A stretch of 21,140 nucleotides of DNA from Saprospiraceae bacterium. Its GTDB lineage: Bacteria; Bacteroidota; Bacteroidia; Chitinophagales; Saprospiraceae. Of this stretch, positions 19,019 to 21,140 are shown piece after piece (within the stretch, counting starts at the first letter, position 1; each line of letters opens with the position of its first letter). Position numbers and translations under genes: made by a program. Location of the stretch: NCBI GenBank assembly GCA_016719855.1, contig JADJYH010000033.1:1-21140 (forward strand), read 5' to 3'. The notes below the pieces were generated by a model. The model did no database searches and was not told the DNA's origin. It saw only the letters and a program-made list of their open reading frames with translations.

Positions 19019-20342
19019 TCACAGCCCCCGAAACTGCCCCTCCACCACCACGCTCAACAGCATGAACGCCTCCCCATCCAAGTGCCGAAGACGCCGATGG
19101 GCCTGCCGCAACTGAGCGCCACCAGCTTCCAACCAGAGTCGTCGCTGGCATCGAGGGAAGTTGCTTTCGCTGCGAGTCCACCGGCACAAATTTCTTATGG
19201 TGAAAAATGGGCACTACCCCCTCCAAAAACGCCGGAAACCTGCCCATCCAAGGATTTTCGGCCAGCGCCCCGGCGTAGGAACCGGCAAAGGCGGCCAACG
19301 TTGGGTACCCATTGCGGAGCGAAAAAGCCGCCTCGCTGTACTCGAATTTTTTCAAAACTGCCCGCTGTGGCCACGCCGACGGATAAAAAACTACCTCCGA
19401 CTTCAGCACCGTGCCCAGCCGAAAAGTTGTCTCGAAACCCTGCCCGCCCCACGAAAAATCGAGGAGCAGGGCGGTGCGCCCCGTGGCTTCACCGATAAGC
19501 CAAGTGCGCCGGGCGAGCAGGTTGCCGTCTTCGGCCTCCTCGGTTTGGCCAGCCACCAGCCAATGATCGGGTACGGCTTCGAGGTTGAGGATGTCCTCTT
19601 TTTTGAAATTGACGCCAGCGAGCGAGAGCAAGTCGTCCTGAAGCGGCTCGGGCAATTGCTCCAAGCGCTGGAAGGCCCGCAGCAGCAGGTAGATTTCGCC
19701 GAGTTCGGCGAGGATTTTTTCGTGCCAATTGGCCGAGGCCATTAGCAGCGGCAACTGCCGGATGCGCCGGGCGAGGGTGCCGAGCTTGGCGTCCACCATG
19801 CGGACGGCGAGGTCGTTGAAGTAAGTGTCGGCCTGCCCTTCCCGGTGTGGCGAGGCCTGCCGAAAAAGGTCGAGCAGCCAGCTTTCGAGTTCCGCCAGAC
19901 CGGCGGACATTTGCAGGATGCGCTTTTCCCGGTTTTGTTTGCGTTTTTCGGCGAGAGCAAGGTCGGCTTCGGGGCTGCGAGCTGGCGGCTCGGCAAGGGT
20001 TGTTGCGGAGCGCTCGCTCCGTTTTTTCAGCCATTCGGCTACCCAGTTGGGCGGCTCGGCGAGCTGGAATGCATCGTTGTTTTTTGAAAAAAGTAGGAGC
20101 AGGCCGATACCGTGCTTGCACGGCAAACGCCGCACGGGACAGGTACAGCGGAATCCCACCCCCTCGAAATCCACCGCTATTCGGTAGGGGTCGGCGGGGT
20201 CGCCAAGCGTGCCCCAGATTGCCCGGCCATTGCCTTCGAGCAAGTGCCAGCGCTGGGCGTGCGCCACCGATTTTGCCCGTTGCGCCGTGCCAGCATCGGG
20301 GGCAAGAGTCAGGATGTGGTCGTATGTGAGTTCCTTGGCCAT
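19019..20342 (-). CDS. SWIM zinc-finger domain protein
   Basis: From ATG 20342 (MAKELTYDHILTLAPD) the N-terminal domain holds a SWIM zinc finger, FRCTCPVRRLPCKHGIGLLL, with C66, C68, C75 and H77 as ligands. SWIM fingers bind DNA or protein. A helical middle part follows (EKRKQNREKRILQMSAGLAE, YLLLRAFQRLEQLPEPL), then a beta-rich C-terminal half (TWLIGEATGRTALLLDFSWG, FVPVDSQRKQL). The last part changes frame near 19165 and again near 19100, reading DASDDSGWKLVALSCGRPIG and ending VVVEGQFRGL at 19019. At about 440 residues it looks complete. In many bacteria such SWIM proteins sit beside MoxR ATPase and VWA genes; here the MoxR gene is 11 kb away. It is convergent with the adhesin and divergent from the ferredoxin. 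Confidence 0.85.
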
Positions 20343-20407
20343 TGTCAGGGGCGAAGGTAAGGATGAACGATAAATGATGATGAATGATGAATGGAGACCG
20401 AACTTTT

Positions 20408-20437
20408 TTTGATAATCTGATGGCTCGGCTTATTTTG
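20408..20437 (+). promoter_or_regulatory. Possible Bacteroidota-type promoter for the ferredoxin
   Basis: TTTG at 20408-20411, 19 bases, then TATTTTG at 20431-20437 resembles the phylum's TTTG / TAnnTTTG promoter, one base short in the second box. The ferredoxin ATG is at 20510, preceded by an A-rich stretch (TAAAAAAAAC, 20491-20500) where the weak, A-rich ribosome-binding region is expected. The match is imperfect. Confidence 0.25.
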
Positions 20438-20509
20438 CCGTATCGCCGTTTTAGCCGAAGTGAAATGAATCGGTCGGCCTCGGCAAACTATAAAAAAAAC
20501 TGTACGAAC

Positions 20510-20856
20510 ATGGCGATAATGATTACCGATGAGTGCATCAACTGTGGTGCTTGTGAACCAGAGTGCCCTAACAATGCCATTTACGAAGGTGTCGTGGAGT
20601 GGGCCATTGCCGACAGCACCAACATAAAGAGTGCGTACACCCTCGAAGATGGTTCATCAACAGGAGCAAACGACAAGCACAAGCCCGTCTCTGATGACTA
20701 CTACTACATCACCCCCGACAAATGCACGGAGTGCGTGAAGCTCCATGAGGACCGCAGTGCGCCGCCGTCTGCCCGGTGGACTGCTGCGTACCAGACCCCG
20801 ACCGAAGGGAATCGAAAGACTACCTGCTGGCCCGAAAGGAGCGGTTGCATTTGTGA
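20510..20856 (+). CDS. 2[4Fe-4S] ferredoxin, one frame break
   Basis: This is a small electron carrier. From ATG 20510 it reads MAIMITDECINCGACEPECP, giving the first cluster CxxCxxCxxxCP with C9, C12, C15 and C19. A family insertion between clusters follows (about residues 30-70, DDYYYITPD). The second cluster starts at KCTECV (C72, C75) and, after a frame change near 20745, continues as QCAAVCPVDCCVPDPDRRES, with the end ARKERLHL before TGA at 20854. About 115 residues is the usual size for this type. An in-frame upstream ATG at 20384 would add 42 residues with no family match, so 20510 is preferred. The frame break removes the second cluster as given. Since this is a conserved redox gene, an indel error is the likeliest explanation. 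Confidence 0.9.
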
Positions 20857-20863
20857 TTGTTTT

Positions 20864-20937
20864 ATTGTTGAATTGTTTTCTTGTTGGGATGCCTCGGATA
20901 ACAATTCAACAATCCAGCAATTCAACAATTCAACAAT
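20864..20937. repeat. ATTGTTGAATTG-family repeat with inverted copy
   Basis: ATTGTTGAATTGTT (20864-20877) is the exact reverse complement of AACAATTCAACAAT (20900-20913), with a 22-base spacer, so a 14-bp hairpin can form. Further direct copies of CAATTCAACAAT run to 20937. The 20900-20930 part matches 6656-6686 except for two bases. It lies 8 bases after the ferredoxin stop. Confidence 0.8.
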
Positions 20938-20972
20938 AAAGATTTAGTTTTCATAGCTTTAGATTTTTGTGG

Positions 20973-21000
20973 CCCGCCTGGTATTTCAAGGCGGGTTTTT
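20973..21000 (+). terminator. Intrinsic terminator downstream of the ferredoxin
   Basis: CCCGCCT (20973-20979), a 9-base loop, AGGCGGG (20989-20995), then five T. The 7-bp GC-rich stem and T-run directly after it are typical of rho-independent termination. It is 117 bases past the ferredoxin stop, beyond the ATTGTTGAATTG repeat. Confidence 0.75.
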
Positions 21001-21116
21001 CATTCTCATCTTCCCAACTTGTCGTCCTGCTACCCATTTTATTTTCCGCTTCGCAAAAGCTGATTTTCGCTATACCTTTTCCACCGTTTTTCACAACAAA
21101 AAAAAAAAATCAATAA

Positions 21117-21140
21117 ATGAGGCACCTGTACACCCCTGCT
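21117..21140 (+). CDS. Possible start of a gene cut by the window edge
   Basis: After an 11-base A-run and AATCAATAA there is ATG at 21117 followed by MRHLYTPA to the window end. The A-rich leader resembles Bacteroidota ribosome-binding regions. Eight codons do not allow any identification. Confidence 0.2.

Noticed and set aside
20384..20509. N-terminal extension of the ferredoxin from ATG 20384
   Set aside because: The extra 42 residues match nothing in the family and cover the probable promoter. ATG 20510 gives the standard N-terminus.

Overview
This window looks like a piece of a Bacteroidota chromosome, most likely from a Saprospiria-type organism. The evidence is two kinds of type IX secretion (T9SS) C-terminal sorting domain, a BspA-type surface protein, a membrane-anchored TPR/LuxR-type regulator of the kind found in this phylum, A-rich ribosome-binding regions, and a moderately GC-rich coding core (about 5.3-20.9 kb) next to a more AT-rich left arm. 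The genus is not determined. Almost every recognisable gene is broken by single-base frame changes, often in short homopolymers, so conceptual proteins below are stitched from two or three frames. Because housekeeping genes (MoxR ATPase, ferredoxin) are hit as often as repeats, much of this is probably sequencing or assembly indel error. The left arm also carries in-frame stop codons and may be truly decayed.

Left arm (1-4.6 kb): the 3' end of a gliding-motility-type (CHU_C, T9SS type B) protein; a degraded secreted BNR/Asp-box protein with its own T9SS type A tail on the minus strand; a 180-bp repeat present twice (about 365-545 and 2745-2930); two copies of a REP-like palindromic element (2001-2084 and 3635-3776); a short tandem duplication; and an AT-rich DUF2971-like gene (4000-4563, minus).

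Middle (4.9-9 kb, all minus strand): an 11.5-copy 21-bp minisatellite whose units translate as charged heptads, then, read leftwards from 8852, an aspartoacylase/succinylglutamate desuccinylase-type zinc hydrolase, a MoxR AAA+ ATPase and a twin-arginine Gfo/Idh/MocA oxidoreductase. A long hairpin forms the 3' end of the hydrolase gene. A 12-bp repeat family (ATTGTTGAATTG) lies between the ATPase and the oxidoreductase and again after the ferredoxin.

Right half (9-19 kb, plus strand): a TPR plus transmembrane plus C-terminal helix-turn-helix regulator, a 55-residue one-pass membrane protein, then a 7.7-kb gene for a roughly 2,580-residue secreted surface protein. Its order is signal peptide, BspA (DUF285) repeats, five pre-peptidase-like repeats of about 125 residues, ten Ig/HYR-like repeats of about 83 residues, four further Cys-rich repeats of about 78 residues, and a T9SS type A sorting domain. 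A strong bidirectional hairpin terminator separates it from a convergent SWIM zinc-finger gene (19019-20342, minus). Divergent from that is a 2[4Fe-4S] ferredoxin gene ending near an intrinsic terminator at 20973-21000. A plausible working model is that the regulator and small membrane protein belong with the giant adhesin as a surface-attachment module. That link rests on adjacency only.
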